A DNA stretch of 64,000 nt, taken from Siphonodentalium dalli (Eukaryota > Mollusca > Scaphopoda > Gadilida > Siphonodentaliidae). Of this stretch, positions 1 through 11,028 are shown piece by piece. A program made the position numbers and the translations under genes. The stretch spans positions 8,103,814-8,167,813 of the forward strand of contig CP136063.1 of the NCBI GenBank assembly GCA_032622095.1, written 5' to 3'. The notes under the pieces were generated by a model. That model searched no databases and was not told where the DNA came from. It saw only the letters and a program-made list of their open reading frames with translations. Each line of letters opens with the position of its first letter. Within the stretch, counting starts at the first letter, position 1.

Positions 1-770
1 GCAATTTCGCTTCCGTCCCATCGACGAAAAAATATGTTTTCATCTTGATTATGGTCAATAAAATGGGATCACCAATAAAATGCTGCACTGATGACCATAT
101 AGGGCCATTTTGGTGCTGCTACATGCTGTATTATTGATAAACAGCAAGTTTAGGGGTCTATCTTAGCTGTTCTGCGGTTTCTAATACCGTCCCATCCTAT
201 ATAATACCGTCCCATCCCGTTCTGCAATTTCCAAAGGTTCCGTCCCATCGACAAAAAAAGTTGTTTTAACCTTGATTATGGTCATTAAAATGCTACAGTG
301 TTGTCGAAAAGATGTTAATCTAACATTTTATTCAAAAATATCGCCGCGGGACGGGGAAATATGAATGCATGGGGTGATTTGGTGTTTGTTTACATTTTCG
401 TTCTGCAATTTCCTACGGATGTTCTGCGCTTTACCGCTTCCGTCCCATCAGCGGAAAAAAACATGTTTTAATCTTGATTATGGTCATTAAAATGCTACAA
501 TGATGTCGAGAAGATGTTAATCTAACATTTTATGTAAAAATATTGCCGCGGGACGGGGAAATGTGAATGCATGGGATGATTTGGTGTTTGTTTACGTTTT
601 CGTTCTGCAATTTCGCTTCTGTCCCATCGACGAAAAAAGTTGTTTTCATCTTGATTATGGTCAATAAAATGCTACAGTGATGTCGAAAATATGTTAATCT
701 AACATTTTATGCAAAAATATCACCGTGGGACAGGGAAATATGAATGTATGGGGTAATTTGGTGTTTATAA
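1..770. repeat. Tandem array of about 190 bp units (about 4 copies)
   Basis: Four imperfect direct repeats are visible. The phrase GATGTTAATCTAACATTTTA recurs at about 311, 512 and 691, and TTCTGCAATTTC recurs at about 221, 401 and 603, giving a period of roughly 180-200 bp. Each unit also has a CGTCCCATCGAC block and a CGCGGGACGGGGAAAT block. The array is cut by the left window edge, so its full length is unknown. No coding potential is seen. Confidence 0.85.
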
Positions 771-960
771 TCCCACGTAGGGCTGGGCCGAAGGCCCAGT
801 CCGTAGAGGGCTCTGAGTGTACTGGGCGCACACACGCGACGCTGGGAGAGCTGAATTGCAATACCGTTCCTTTGAAAATTTGTTTCTTAAAAATAGATGA
901 CCTTTGACATGCCCTATTGAACTCTTGGTATCGTCTTTCCGAGTCACCTATTTAGCGATT
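771..960. other. GC-rich hairpin segment beside the 190 bp array
   Basis: A short GC-rich island interrupts AT-rich DNA. It contains a perfect 7 bp stem, CTGGGCC (783-789), loop GAA, GGCCCAG (793-799), and then a CTGGGCGCAC stretch. The open frames across it on both strands are short and overlapping, and none looks like a protein. It may be the end of an element; the family is not recognised. Confidence 0.4.
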
Positions 961-1920
961 GGATGAACGCGTTTGTCTTAACCAATCAGAATTAACGTTG
1001 CTCAGAGACGGTTGTTAGGCAAGTGATGATATTCAAACAAATGAAAATCGCCACCTCGGATTATTATTTCCACGAATTGCCAATTGCAACACACGCGATG
1101 GGCGAGAAAAAAACTTCCTACATTATGATATACAAGGTGAGTACATGTACATGATCAGTATCGGATGTAGGATGTACCATTGGCGTTGTATGCCTTGTTT
1201 GACCGCGAATCTAACAAATTCACCAATTCCAATTTCCAGGCAGGGCAGACTGAGACTGACACTTGACCATTGACTCTAAATTGGTTCTAATTTTTCAGTG
1301 ACGTGGGTTCAAAGTCATAATTCCAAAGATTCACCCTTGCAACAAATTTAAAAATTACAATTTGAACGAATCAAGCATCTACCTTATTTGTGATTATAAT
1401 TGGGAGTACACGCTAACAACACTGTGACAAAATTAATTTATGAACACAGTTTTGTCAAAGGTGTCATTAGCTGCGAACAGAAAATATTTAGACAGAACGG
1501 AAGCTGATTAGATCGAATTCTCGCATTGTTGACTTGTCGAATGATAGAACACCGACACACAGCGATAATAAAATGACTTTCACGACAATAATCCTGACGA
1601 GAAAGTATGGATTAATACAATACGTCTACCGTACAATACACTCTACAGTCTACACTGACTACAGTACGGTACGGTACCGTTTATTAATATTATAGGCATA
1701 CATTGTATTACAGTTTGTTTTGAAAATCATAAAAATGTCAGAGTAAACTAGTGACTATTCTCAGATTCTGCAATACCAAATGTCCTCACCTTCAGGCTCA
1801 CCAGTATGTTTATGCACTTCGTCTTGCAAGGAAATACCATAGCGGGAATTGTCTTTGATCCAGCTGTTATTTTTTTAAACTTTCATCCTAATATTTGTAA
1901 TATTAAAAAATTATTATAAT
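961..1920. other. AT-rich DNA without recognisable features
   Basis: No open frame, repeat family or RNA gene could be supported. A short self-similar stretch rich in TACGGTACGGTACCG occurs near 1660-1680. Confidence 0.4.
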
Positions 1921-2400
1921 AGGGCTAAAGAACGGTATACCGCTCTTTAGCGACTAGGGCTAAAAAGCGGTACGGATTATAACTTTAATCGTTATACGTT
2001 GGCGCAATGCGCAAAATATCTTGGCAACACCCTGTCGCTCATCCAACATGGACCGCTCATTAGCACTGAGGGCTAAAGAACGGCACACCGCTCTTTAAAT
2101 AGCGATGAGGGCTAAATAGCAGTATGGATTATAACGTTATGTGTTAATTGTGTTGGCGCAATGCGCAAAATACTAGTTTCTTGGCAACGCACGTGTCGTT
2201 CATTCAACATGGACCGCTCTTTAGCACCGAGAGTTAAAGATCAGTATACCTTTCTTTATTAATGTATCAGGTCCACATGTAGCAAAAGAGCGGTATACCG
2301 CTCCTTAGCATTTGCCACTAAAGAGCGGTATACCGTTAATTAGCGTATCATGCCCATATAGCTATTTAAAGCACGGTATACCGTTCTTTAGCCACGGCCT
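1921..2400. repeat. Array of short palindromes with core GCGGTATACCGC
   Basis: At least six copies of a palindromic motif, ideally CTAAAGAGCGGTATACCG followed by CTCTTTAG, start near 1925, 2070, 2229, 2285, 2320 and 2367. Half-sites (GCTAAAAAGCGGTA, GCTAAATAGCAGTA) lie between them. The first part is also a direct repeat of about 145 bp sharing GGCGCAATGCGCAAAATA (about 2003 and 2156) and CAACATGGACCGCTC. Several copies can form hairpins or cruciforms. No coding frame accompanies it. Confidence 0.8.
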
Positions 2401-3483
2401 ATATTTTATGAACATTATTATTTATCGCTCAGTTTTAAATTTACGCAGCTACAGACACAGGTCTTAATCGATGTTGAAGATATATTTGAGAACCGACATG
2501 CACAACATACATATAAATGTACTACATATAAAAAGGCCAAAAAAATATCCATGTTTCGATTGACCAAAATCCATGTTCAAGACCTCAAACCTAATTTTTG
2601 TTACTCGACAGCGATAATTGTTTGCCGAACATTACTGTTATAAATAAAAAACAAATTTGAACACAACTCCATCGCAAAAACACTATTCATTATAGTTCAG
2701 TCATGAACAAAGTACGTAGCAGCAATCTGCGAAAGCGGTCATGTTGACCTATATACATTAGACCTATACAACTATCATGTACATGTAAGCTTTCCTTCAT
2801 GATCAGTTAACCATGCTTTTTTACGGTTTCCCTATGTAGACCTATCCATGAGATATAAAATGTATTAACTTACTGAATGCGAAATCGCTACATGATTTGT
2901 GGTTATGTTAAAACCCAATTGGTCTGTCTTTCAATTCTTTTATTGTTTAGTCAGCCAACGATCAGTGAGAGCAAGTACAATTACATTGTTCTCCTTTTGT
3001 TTCGCACAAGAAGAACTTTTCTGAAAGTAAATTTATCGTCATGTGAATGGTCAGTGGCTCAGTTGACACTAATACCATGGAACCGTACATGTTAAAACTC
3101 AACCTTTTTAAGTTACATGTACATGTACACTGCAAACTTAGCATGAAAGATAAATGTCTTATTATCATCATAGTAGCAACTGTTTAAATAACATTTGGTT
3201 CCCATCACAGAACACTTGGCCAACGCTGATTATCCTCAAGCATATTAGGCCAAAAAATAAAAATACCTGTGGGATTGTGGGATAGACATATGTCCAGTCA
3301 AACTTTTCAGATTCCCATAACTTAACTGAGATGGGGAAAAGTTATAAATATACCTTCGAAAATTTCAATATTTAATCAACCATTACAGTGACCATGAACA
3401 TTTTAACAAGTGGACAAATGCAAATTTTGGCACCTGCGAATTAAATATTGCTAGTACAATGTAAGTAATTATCGGTATGGGGA
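2401..3483. other. AT-rich DNA without recognisable features
   Basis: Short open frames exist on both strands (for example around 2877-3171), but they overlap each other antisense, have no protein-like composition and no recognisable domain. The stretch ends in the G-rich tract that forms the left border of the 7.5 kb duplication. Confidence 0.4.
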
Positions 3484-3499
3484 GGGGGGGGGGGTCCAA

Positions 3500-5670
3500 T
3501 GCATTCTCCTTTTATACTAGTATGTGAAGCGCCATTTTGGCGACTCGAATAAATAAGAGAATGCATTGCGGCATTGCCACATGGTTTTTGCTAAATTTCA
3601 GTAAGCTCCAGTTAGGAAAGGGGTACCGGTACTGTAAAGTGACCCAGGGATTGTGGTAGGATAGGTGAGCTGTGTTTCTCAGATGATTTTAAAGTGGCAC
3701 TAATAATTATCAATAAAAAGTGTTTATCATCAGCTTAGAATATTTGTAGGAGGAACTTTCGCAGGTGTCTCATGGAATACTAATAATTAGCTTGGATGAC
3801 TTGTAGGCACGATAATTATTTAACCCTCAATAACGCAAACTCATGGTATCCCAGATAGTAGTTACTGCTGTTTATTTTTAATGTAATACACATGTATTAT
3901 TACAATGCTTTTAAATTAAATGTCAGCAAAAATTCACATGGTTGTACTTGGTTGTTCAAACTGCTCGGCATAAAAAGGACTGTTAGTCGTTCCTTTTATT
4001 TAACAGTTCAAACTCCCTGAAAAGAAGCCATAGTACTTACAATGCAGCATATACTTGATCAATTGATTAGTTGTGCAACCACACTTGTTAAAATCATGTC
4101 TGTATTGTGTATGTATTATTGTATACTTAAAGTGTTTTATTTTCTCTTTTCAGGGATATTTTGGATCTATATCCTACTTATCACACAAACTATATCAACT
4201 ATCAGAAGTTCAACTCTGTTATCTGACATTTACTGATTCTGAATACATTTTGAAAAGGCATCAGACAATTTCCTTGGACAGGTATAAAAATAAAATTCAC
4301 AATCAGAGATTAAATGGAACTGTTGTATCGTGACTATGATGACACATATGTCAAATCAATATTTTCTGTGGACCTCGTGGTGGAATGTTCTTCACACCAA
4401 AGACAATATCAACATCAAGGACAGACTTTTAATAACTTGCAATTTCAGCTTCCTTATAATACTACTAATAGAACGAAATGATGAGAAAACTGGATTGATA
4501 ACAGAAAATACATCATCTACCGGTATTCTAAATTATATTGGAGGTAGCCATGTGTGCAATGGGTACTTTTGGGGTGGATGCATACATGTGTAATACGTGT
4601 GCACGGTATAGTGATTCTTGACCTGAAGTCGCAAAGGAATTCACTCCAGGCAGCTGATGTGTGTTTATGTATTCAGTGCAACACATCTTATGAAAGTACA
4701 GGGTATTGATCCACTTGTTCTAAGGAAAATATACACTGCTTCAATTCTGGAGAATGTAAATCTTGTTCTATTATGTTTGGGAAGTGCCATAATGAAACGA
4801 CATGAAGACTCCTGGGTGATGTGATTGCCTTCTGATTAATAAAATATTGGTGCCAACAATATTATCATATTATTGTGAACTATATCCAAATTCACCAACA
4901 AGCAATATCGTTATTAGAATGAGATACCGCCATCATACCAGTTGGTATTTTTTCATTCTTGTCATGTTCCAGGGGCCAGCGTGTGCAATAAAGAGAGGAT
5001 CTACAACGAGTCCCAAGTTTATAGCGGCATTTACAAAACGAGTCCAGAAAATTAGATCTGGATGAGCCTTTGTTGAGGTCCAGAACTAATGTAGTGGACG
5101 AGTTTTGTAAATTATGCTATAGTCTATACTCTGAGTTATAGATTATATTTATTGCATGACCTAAAGCTTCGACAAAACCTACTTAAATTGAACAAATGGG
5201 GCGCTAAACTAACATCGGCTTCTAAAAGACATGTGCTGACTTTTCATGTAACTGCATTGTTCGCGCGTGTAAAGAAATAGTCCAAGATAAATAAAGACAC
5301 TTTGATGGTATTTAATGGTGTATATACATGTACAATGGCATAACGTTTCAAACTATTCATGATTATAGCTGGTTGGTAAAATATTGGAAGGCATAATATA
5401 TGGAGTGTAAATAGAAGACAGACCGGAAATCACCTGCCACTATTTCATGTTATTAAATGAACGTTTAATATCACAATTTATTACATAATTAACCCACACA
5501 ACCAGAATCATAATTATTGTTAAGACACGTGTAATATTAGCACATGCGATGACATCACGCCATTATTCAAATGAATTGCGATTGCTGAAGTTTATGATAG
5601 TTGTCTTCGATGAATACTTCGCGTTGCTTCGCGTTTATTTGATTATGTGATAAAAGGTATCTCAAACTCG
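3500..5670 (+). other. Unassigned DNA in duplication copy 1, a few exon-like frames
   Basis: Nothing here is recognised. A pyrimidine tract with AG (ending about 4153) precedes an open frame to about 4333 beginning GYFGSISYLSHKLYQL. A 55-codon ATG frame runs from 4657 to 4824 (contains DPLVLRKIYTASILENVN). Another frame ends at 5065. None has a known motif and they are not joined by convincing splice sites, so no gene is called. The copy at 11029-13199 has the same content. Confidence 0.3.
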
Positions 5671-5674
5671 TTCT

Positions 5675-5786
5675 ATTGTATACGTAATTTATCAACCTCA
5701 TCCACTAAATTATATTTGAGCCTCGGTAAACCTCGGCTCAAATCAAATTTAGATAACTCGGTTGATACATTCCGTATAAAATAGAA
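5675..5786. repeat. Fold-back palindrome H1, copy 1
   Basis: An imperfect inverted repeat of about 55 bp arms centres near 5730. The left arm TTGAGCCTCGG (about 5715-5725) pairs with CCTCGGCTCAA, and the outer arms TTCTATTGTATACG and CGTATAAAATAGAA also pair. It is preceded by CTTCGCGTTGCTTCGCG (about 5618-5634). Confidence 0.8.
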
Positions 5787-6400
5787 ACTCATGTGAGATC
5801 CTCTAGAATGGGTTTATTGAATTGAATAAGTGTAGGATACAAATATGCCAATCTGATTTTGATTTGGGCCTCCCTATACCAAACCTATGTTACCCCCACC
5901 ACAAATGGGTTGACTTCTCAGTTAAACTCAATCCAAACATAACAACGAAGGTATCAATAAAGAATGACCCCTTTTGGTTTCGTCCTTATACTGCAAATAC
6001 GAGTGACTCTCACTTTGGTGTGGAACGTTATTTGAAAAAAGTTAATTAAATTAATTAGTACATGTATTTATTACTTGTATATGTTAATTGTAAATTTGTG
6101 AGTCTAGAATGGATAAATTTATTTACTATAATTTTGCCTTACATATATCAGGGTACATGTACTACTATAGCTATATTAGTTCATGAAACACGACTGCAAA
6201 CAGCAATTGTTATGTTCAATTAGACACCCACAGAAAGAACATACATCGGTGCTATGGTCCCAAGTTTATGAAACCCCTGCCATAATAATAACACTGTAAC
6301 ACATGAGGTATTCACTGTTCGTGCAGAAAATTGTGCATTTGCACTTGTATGGTAAACCGACGACAGGAAAACACACAATCAGTTGTGTGTATACATTTCA
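5787..6400. other. Unassigned DNA, copy 1
   Basis: An open frame to 6049 encodes a protein-like stretch (VDFSVKLNPNITTKVSIKND) but has no ATG in a good context and no recognised domain. It is left unassigned. The same sequence occurs at 13316-13929. Confidence 0.3.
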
Positions 6401-9400
6401 TGCCAACGTTTCATATTGATATAGTGGCACGTGCGTCCATATGCTTGCGATATACACTATGGCAAGAGTCTACTAATTTGGTCATTTCTTTTCCTAACAA
6501 TATGTTCCAGACTCGTGATGTTTTAGTATTTTGGGAAGTGTGTCCATACGGTTGTGACGTTGATTAACACGTCTTGGCATATGGACTGAAAAACTTGATG
6601 CAGTGGAAAATTATTGACGTATTAACTCAGTACGACCAAAATAAAACTACAGCCTTAACATCGTGGTATACCAGTAATTGGTTGCAGTGTTCTCAGCTCT
6701 ACTTGGCATGATTGTGATTTGACATTGGTGGTTTGTGGTATCAGTTAAAAGGTAACTACAAGCAATTGCATTAAAATCCGAAAACAAAATATTCAGTTTC
6801 TAACGCAATTTCACGATTCTATTGCACATGTTGGAACACACACATTGCAAAGATCTTTAGATGCGGCATGGACTTCCAGAATGTTTATGAAATTTTCGCG
6901 ATCGTGGAAGTGTATTTGACAGGTCAAGCTATCATTACGCCACTGCACTTGTCAGATAAACTGACGACATGAGCACACACATGCGGTTTTGTATAACATA
7001 TTTCATAACACGCTAGTGACATTACTATGGTGGCAAGTGCTTTCATATGCTTGCGACATACAATATGGAAATAGTCTGTCCACCCATTAGTGGTAGGAAG
7101 TTCAATGGTGGCTATTACTTAATTTCACAATGCGTTCTATAGTTGGATATGTCGATATTCCAGAAGGGACGCCCATATGGTTGCGACGTGGATCAACTCA
7201 TCATAGAATATAGACTGAAAGTCCTTTATCGATGTACCAGCGCAATGTGAAAATGGGTGATGTGAGAGCGCAATAAAATATATAATAAGGCCTTAGAATT
7301 GTGCCATAAACAGTAATTGTGTACAGTGTTCTCAATGCTAACAGCTATTAGAGTTTCGATGCTGATGGTGCTTGGTGTCTATTAAATTTAACAATTTCAT
7401 GACTTGAGTTTCCGGAAATATTACGAAAAACCTGTGCCAACGCATTCTCTTACATATACGAGGCTTCCTATATAAGAGAAGGCACTGGAACATGGTGCAG
7501 CTCCCAGCTATAAAAGGTTAAACAGATATTGCAGGATAAATACAAACTAAAATGCTTAAACTTTCCAGGTTATGTGATTAAATCTGTGAGTTTAAATCGT
7601 TATATGTTTAGCACTTTCATTGAAGAAATTGTGTTAAGCAACATCCATAATGCAGGGATGTAGAAACACTTGTGGGGAAGGGTCAGTTAGGATATGTTGT
7701 TCCGGCGTGTGATGAACAGCCCCGCATATGTGTGTTAGTGGCCCCTGGTATAATACATACTTATATACGTCGCGTAAGATAACAGTTTGTATTTGACTGA
7801 TCGTGCGATCATTACGCCATTGCACTCGTCCGATATACGGCAACAGTAACTCGCGCATGCGATTTTGTGTGTATATATTATATATTCCGTACCAAGCGTG
7901 CGATATTGATGTCGTGTCAAGTGCGTCCATATGCGTGTGGCATACAGTATATGGCAATATTTGTCAATCCGTTAGTGGAATACTATGTTCAATGGTGGCT
8001 AATTTTTAATTTCACATTGCGTTCTAGAGTTGGGATAAGTCGATATTCCGGAAGGGGCGCTCACATGGTTGCGACATCGATCAATGGATCGTGGCATATG
8101 GACTGAACATTGCTTTATCGACGTAGTATAGCACAGTGTACAAAGTGTACAACAATAAAGCCTTTAATAACATGTTTACATAACCAGTAATTGGGTACAG
8201 TATTCTCGACTACGTGTACATGTAGGACTGAATGTTGGTGCTGATGGTGTTTGGTGTCCGTATTAAATTGAAGCATATATATGACAATTATTGCAAGAAA
8301 AATACAAATGAAGTCACTAAAATGCATGTTTTATGGTTAAATCTATGAGTCCCCCCCCCCCCTGAAATTGAGCATTCATTCAAGAAACAGTGGATACAGA
8401 AACATCTGTGGGGAAGAGTAAGTTAGCATATATCGATCGAGCGTGTGGTAAACAGACCCAATGGCACGTTTGTTACTGGCCGACAGTGTATGATACTCAT
8501 GAATACGTCTCTTAAGGAACAATAATGTTTTTGGCAGATTGTGCTATCCTACGCCATTGAACTGGTCCGATATACTAACAACAGTAACCCGCACGTAGTT
8601 TTGTGTATATATTACGTACCAAGCGTGCGACATTGATATCGTGTCATAAGTGCATCCATACGCTTGCGACATACACTAGTTATGACAATAGTCTGTACAA
8701 CCGGTAGTGGTACATTGTATTCAATCGTGGCTACTTTTTAATTTCACATTGTGTTCCAGGTTGATCATCATATCCTGGTATATATTGGAAACTGATTTAT
8801 CGACGTAGTAGCAGTGTACACATTATTGATGTAGGAACGCTATGCACACAAACAAATAATGCCTGATAACGGTGTGACATGACCTGTAATTGAGTACAAT
8901 ATTCTCGACTCTGGTATGACTAAATGTTTGGAATTATACTCATGCCTGCGTGGCTGCGTCGCGTAAGTATGACACTTAGGGTATTGGCTGAACGTGCTGT
9001 CCTTACACATTGCAATTGTTCGATATACTGATACCAATAACACACGCGTGTATCACACATATTGATATATAGTCCCAAATGCATGCGTTCATATGCTTGC
9101 GACATACACTGTACATGGGTCTGCCAATCCGTTAATGTCACTATGTTCAATCGTAGTTAGTTCTCAATGTCACACATGTGTTCTTTAGTTGGGATATGGG
9201 ACGAGCACCCATATGCTTGCGACATGGCTGTAACAGGCCCTGTTTCTTCAGATGGTGAACTGTATATACTATATAACGTCACCATGTGTTCACACAATAC
9301 CCTCCAACTTATGCAAACAACCATTTCCATCTCAGATTTGAATAGACGTTGGATATTTTCGGACTACATGACTTAGCTGTGTAGCAACATGCCATGAGCT
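6400..9400. repeat. Diverged tandem array of roughly 0.6-0.9 kb units, copy 1
   Basis: Related blocks recur through this stretch. The phrase GCGTCCATATGCTTGCGA and variants recurs at about 6432, 7046, 7924, 8647, 9088 and 9209, each usually followed by CATACACTATGG-like sequence and then a TTCAATSGTGGCTA block. A second landmark, GTACAGTGTTCTC, recurs at about 6684, 7322, 8197 and 8894. Spacing is irregular (about 430-875 bp), so this is an old, indel-rich array. The short open frames inside it are by-products of the repeat. Confidence 0.8.
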
Positions 9401-9868
9401 ATACAGCACACTCTGAAATCACTCCACATGTAGTGCCGAATTTCAACATACAACTTGGAGCATATTTTAATGTAATTTTATTATAACACCACGCTGTCAA
9501 GCAGACCAGATCTTCGGTGTTACCAGTTAAAACATTGTGTAGATACCATGTTGTGGAAATGTGAACAGTGTCGCACAAAATAACACTTCTTTATTATCTG
9601 TGTCAGCAATTTCGTCGAATAATTTCGATACCGGTATAATTCAAAAGAGGTAATTATAATAATTGTATTTTGGATCGCAAACTGCCAGATTTAATCTACG
9701 TGGGCTTTATTACGTTTACGTATGGTCATATTATTTTCGTTCTGCGTTTGACCGTAATCGCCTATTTCCGACGTGTCTATTTTTAGCCGATAATATGAGC
9801 TTTGTGATGGCGAATGAGACTATTAAATTGTTGCTCCCTCTGTTGTTTTTCTATCTGTTCTCATTAAC
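9401..9868. other. Unassigned DNA, copy 1
   Basis: No domain is recognised. A frame with a hydrophobic C-terminal stretch (IKLLLPLLFFYLFSLTCF) ends at 9881, but it has no support as a gene. The same sequence is at 16932-17399. Confidence 0.3.
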
Positions 9869-10180
9869 ATGCTTCTGTTGACACATATTTCCTTTATGTT
9901 TCCATATTTATTTGTGAATTGCATGATTTATTAAAATGTGTATACTTATTTGGTTGTTTGTTGAGTTTGTAAACACCTGAAGTTCCAGTTGCAATTCCGA
10001 GATAGTGAAAGGAAGATAGATTTCCGGGAATTCCCCAACAAGGAAGCCACCTGAACTGAAAGTGCTTTTCTATTTCTTCTAACATTCTTCTGTTCACAAA
10101 CATTTCCTGTATGTTTCCTTAATTATGTGTGAATTATATGAATTATTAAAGCTTGTATATTTGTTTTTTTGTCTTGATTC
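9869..10180. repeat. Two-copy direct repeat of about 215 bp, copy 1
   Basis: Blocks beginning CATGCTTCTGTTGACACA (about 9869) and CATTCTTCTGTTCACAAA (about 10083) are followed by matching TTTCC-TATGTTTCC, TGTGAATT and GATTTATTAAA-like sequence. This is a diverged tandem duplication of about 215 bp. Confidence 0.7.
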
Positions 10181-10712
10181 ATAAAAATAAAAACGAAAAT
10201 GTCAAAGGAAAATTCCGCGAATTCTATCAACAAAGTGTCAAGGTCGCCGCCACAAAAAAGAAGGCCAACATGGTGGTCTCTTTGTTTCTGAGCCGACAAT
10301 AATTTAATGAATAGAAACATGTTTACATAGTGATGGCTTATCATTAACTGAACAGCTGGTTGACATCACTGTTAGACACAAAAACTAAAACAACAATGTC
10401 TTTGTTTCTCATCCCGACACACCTGGTGCCGTGTTTATTCAATGATTTCAACTCATTAGTGTAACAATGGTTCATAATGATTTATTCTCGGGTTTTATCA
10501 AAACATTTCTCAGTATAAAGGCCATTGGTCATCAGTGTACAGCATATCCCCCGGCAGAAGGTGGAGCGAACAAGTCAGATTTTATTTGGCTTAATTAGTT
10601 CCTTTTTGTCAGAGCGTCGGTACGACTGAGTTGTGCGGTCGCGACTTCGGTTGCAGCTGCCCTCGTGTCGACGCCAGACTGAGATGGTTTTGGATTAGGC
10701 TCAGGACGGATT
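10181..10712. other. Unassigned DNA upstream of the truncated ORF, copy 1
   Basis: Two related GTCTCTTTGTTTCTGAGCCGAC / GTCTTTGTTTCTCATCCCGAC-like blocks occur near 10278 and 10397. Base composition becomes GC-rich from about 10600, leading into the ORF at 10713. Equivalent sequence lies at 17712-18243. Confidence 0.35.
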
Positions 10713-11010
10713 ATGGAGCTAATCCCTGACGCCGCGTTGGCCGCTATGCAGAGGAAGACACCTTCACAGAAAAGAAGAGACGCTGCCAGACGGGCGAGAA
10801 ATAGAAGAAGCAGAAGGGGGTGACTGTTTATCGGCCAGTCGCCCCTCCCCGTGTGGTTCAGCCGTCTAGACTCATAGCCGGCAGGCCGGAGTTGTCTGAG
10901 AGACGCCCAGACGACCCGACCTGCATGGAGACTGACGACATCATACCAGCTAGCAGGGACTCCGTGGATCTGCCAGAGGTCCCTGCTGTCGTCGTCGAGG
11001 CTTGCGGAGA
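10713..11010 (+). pseudogene. Truncated copy of basic, coiled-coil element ORF
   Basis: This is the 5' portion of the ORF described at 18244-18895, cut by the right border of duplication copy 1. It starts at ATG 10713 (MELIPDAALAAM), encodes a strongly basic stretch (KTPSQKRRDAARRARNRR), hits a stop just after it, and continues in another frame as METDDIIPASRDSVDLPEV before running into the poly-G junction. The coiled-coil half is absent here. It is a pseudogene fragment created by the duplication breakpoint; the sequence up to the breakpoint is the same as copy 2. Confidence 0.6.
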
Positions 11011-11028
11011 GGGGGGGGGGGGGTCCAA

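Larger units (their letters stand above)
3484..11010. repeat. 7.5 kb direct tandem duplication, copy 1
   Basis: Sequence from the poly-G tract (11 G, 3484-3494) through CTTGCGGAGA (ending 11010) is repeated immediately downstream with an offset of 7529, rising to 7531 after a C-tract that grows from 12 C (8351-8362) to 14 C. Every stretch compared by eye matches almost base for base; the only substitution noticed is G at 7709 versus A at 15238. The right end of copy 1 cuts the basic/coiled-coil ORF that continues only after copy 2. The near identity means either a very recent duplication or two haplotypes placed in series by the assembler. Confidence 0.95.

Noticed and set aside
2877-3171. 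Overlapping plus and minus open frames of about 70 codons as genes
   Set aside because: They are antisense to each other, have no domain or splice context, and frames of this length are expected by chance.
4042-5065. A multi-exon gene in the 7.5 kb unit, repeated at 11571-12594
   Set aside because: Several frames look exon-like, but no consistent splice pairs or recognised domain were found, and identity between the copies reflects recent duplication, not selection.
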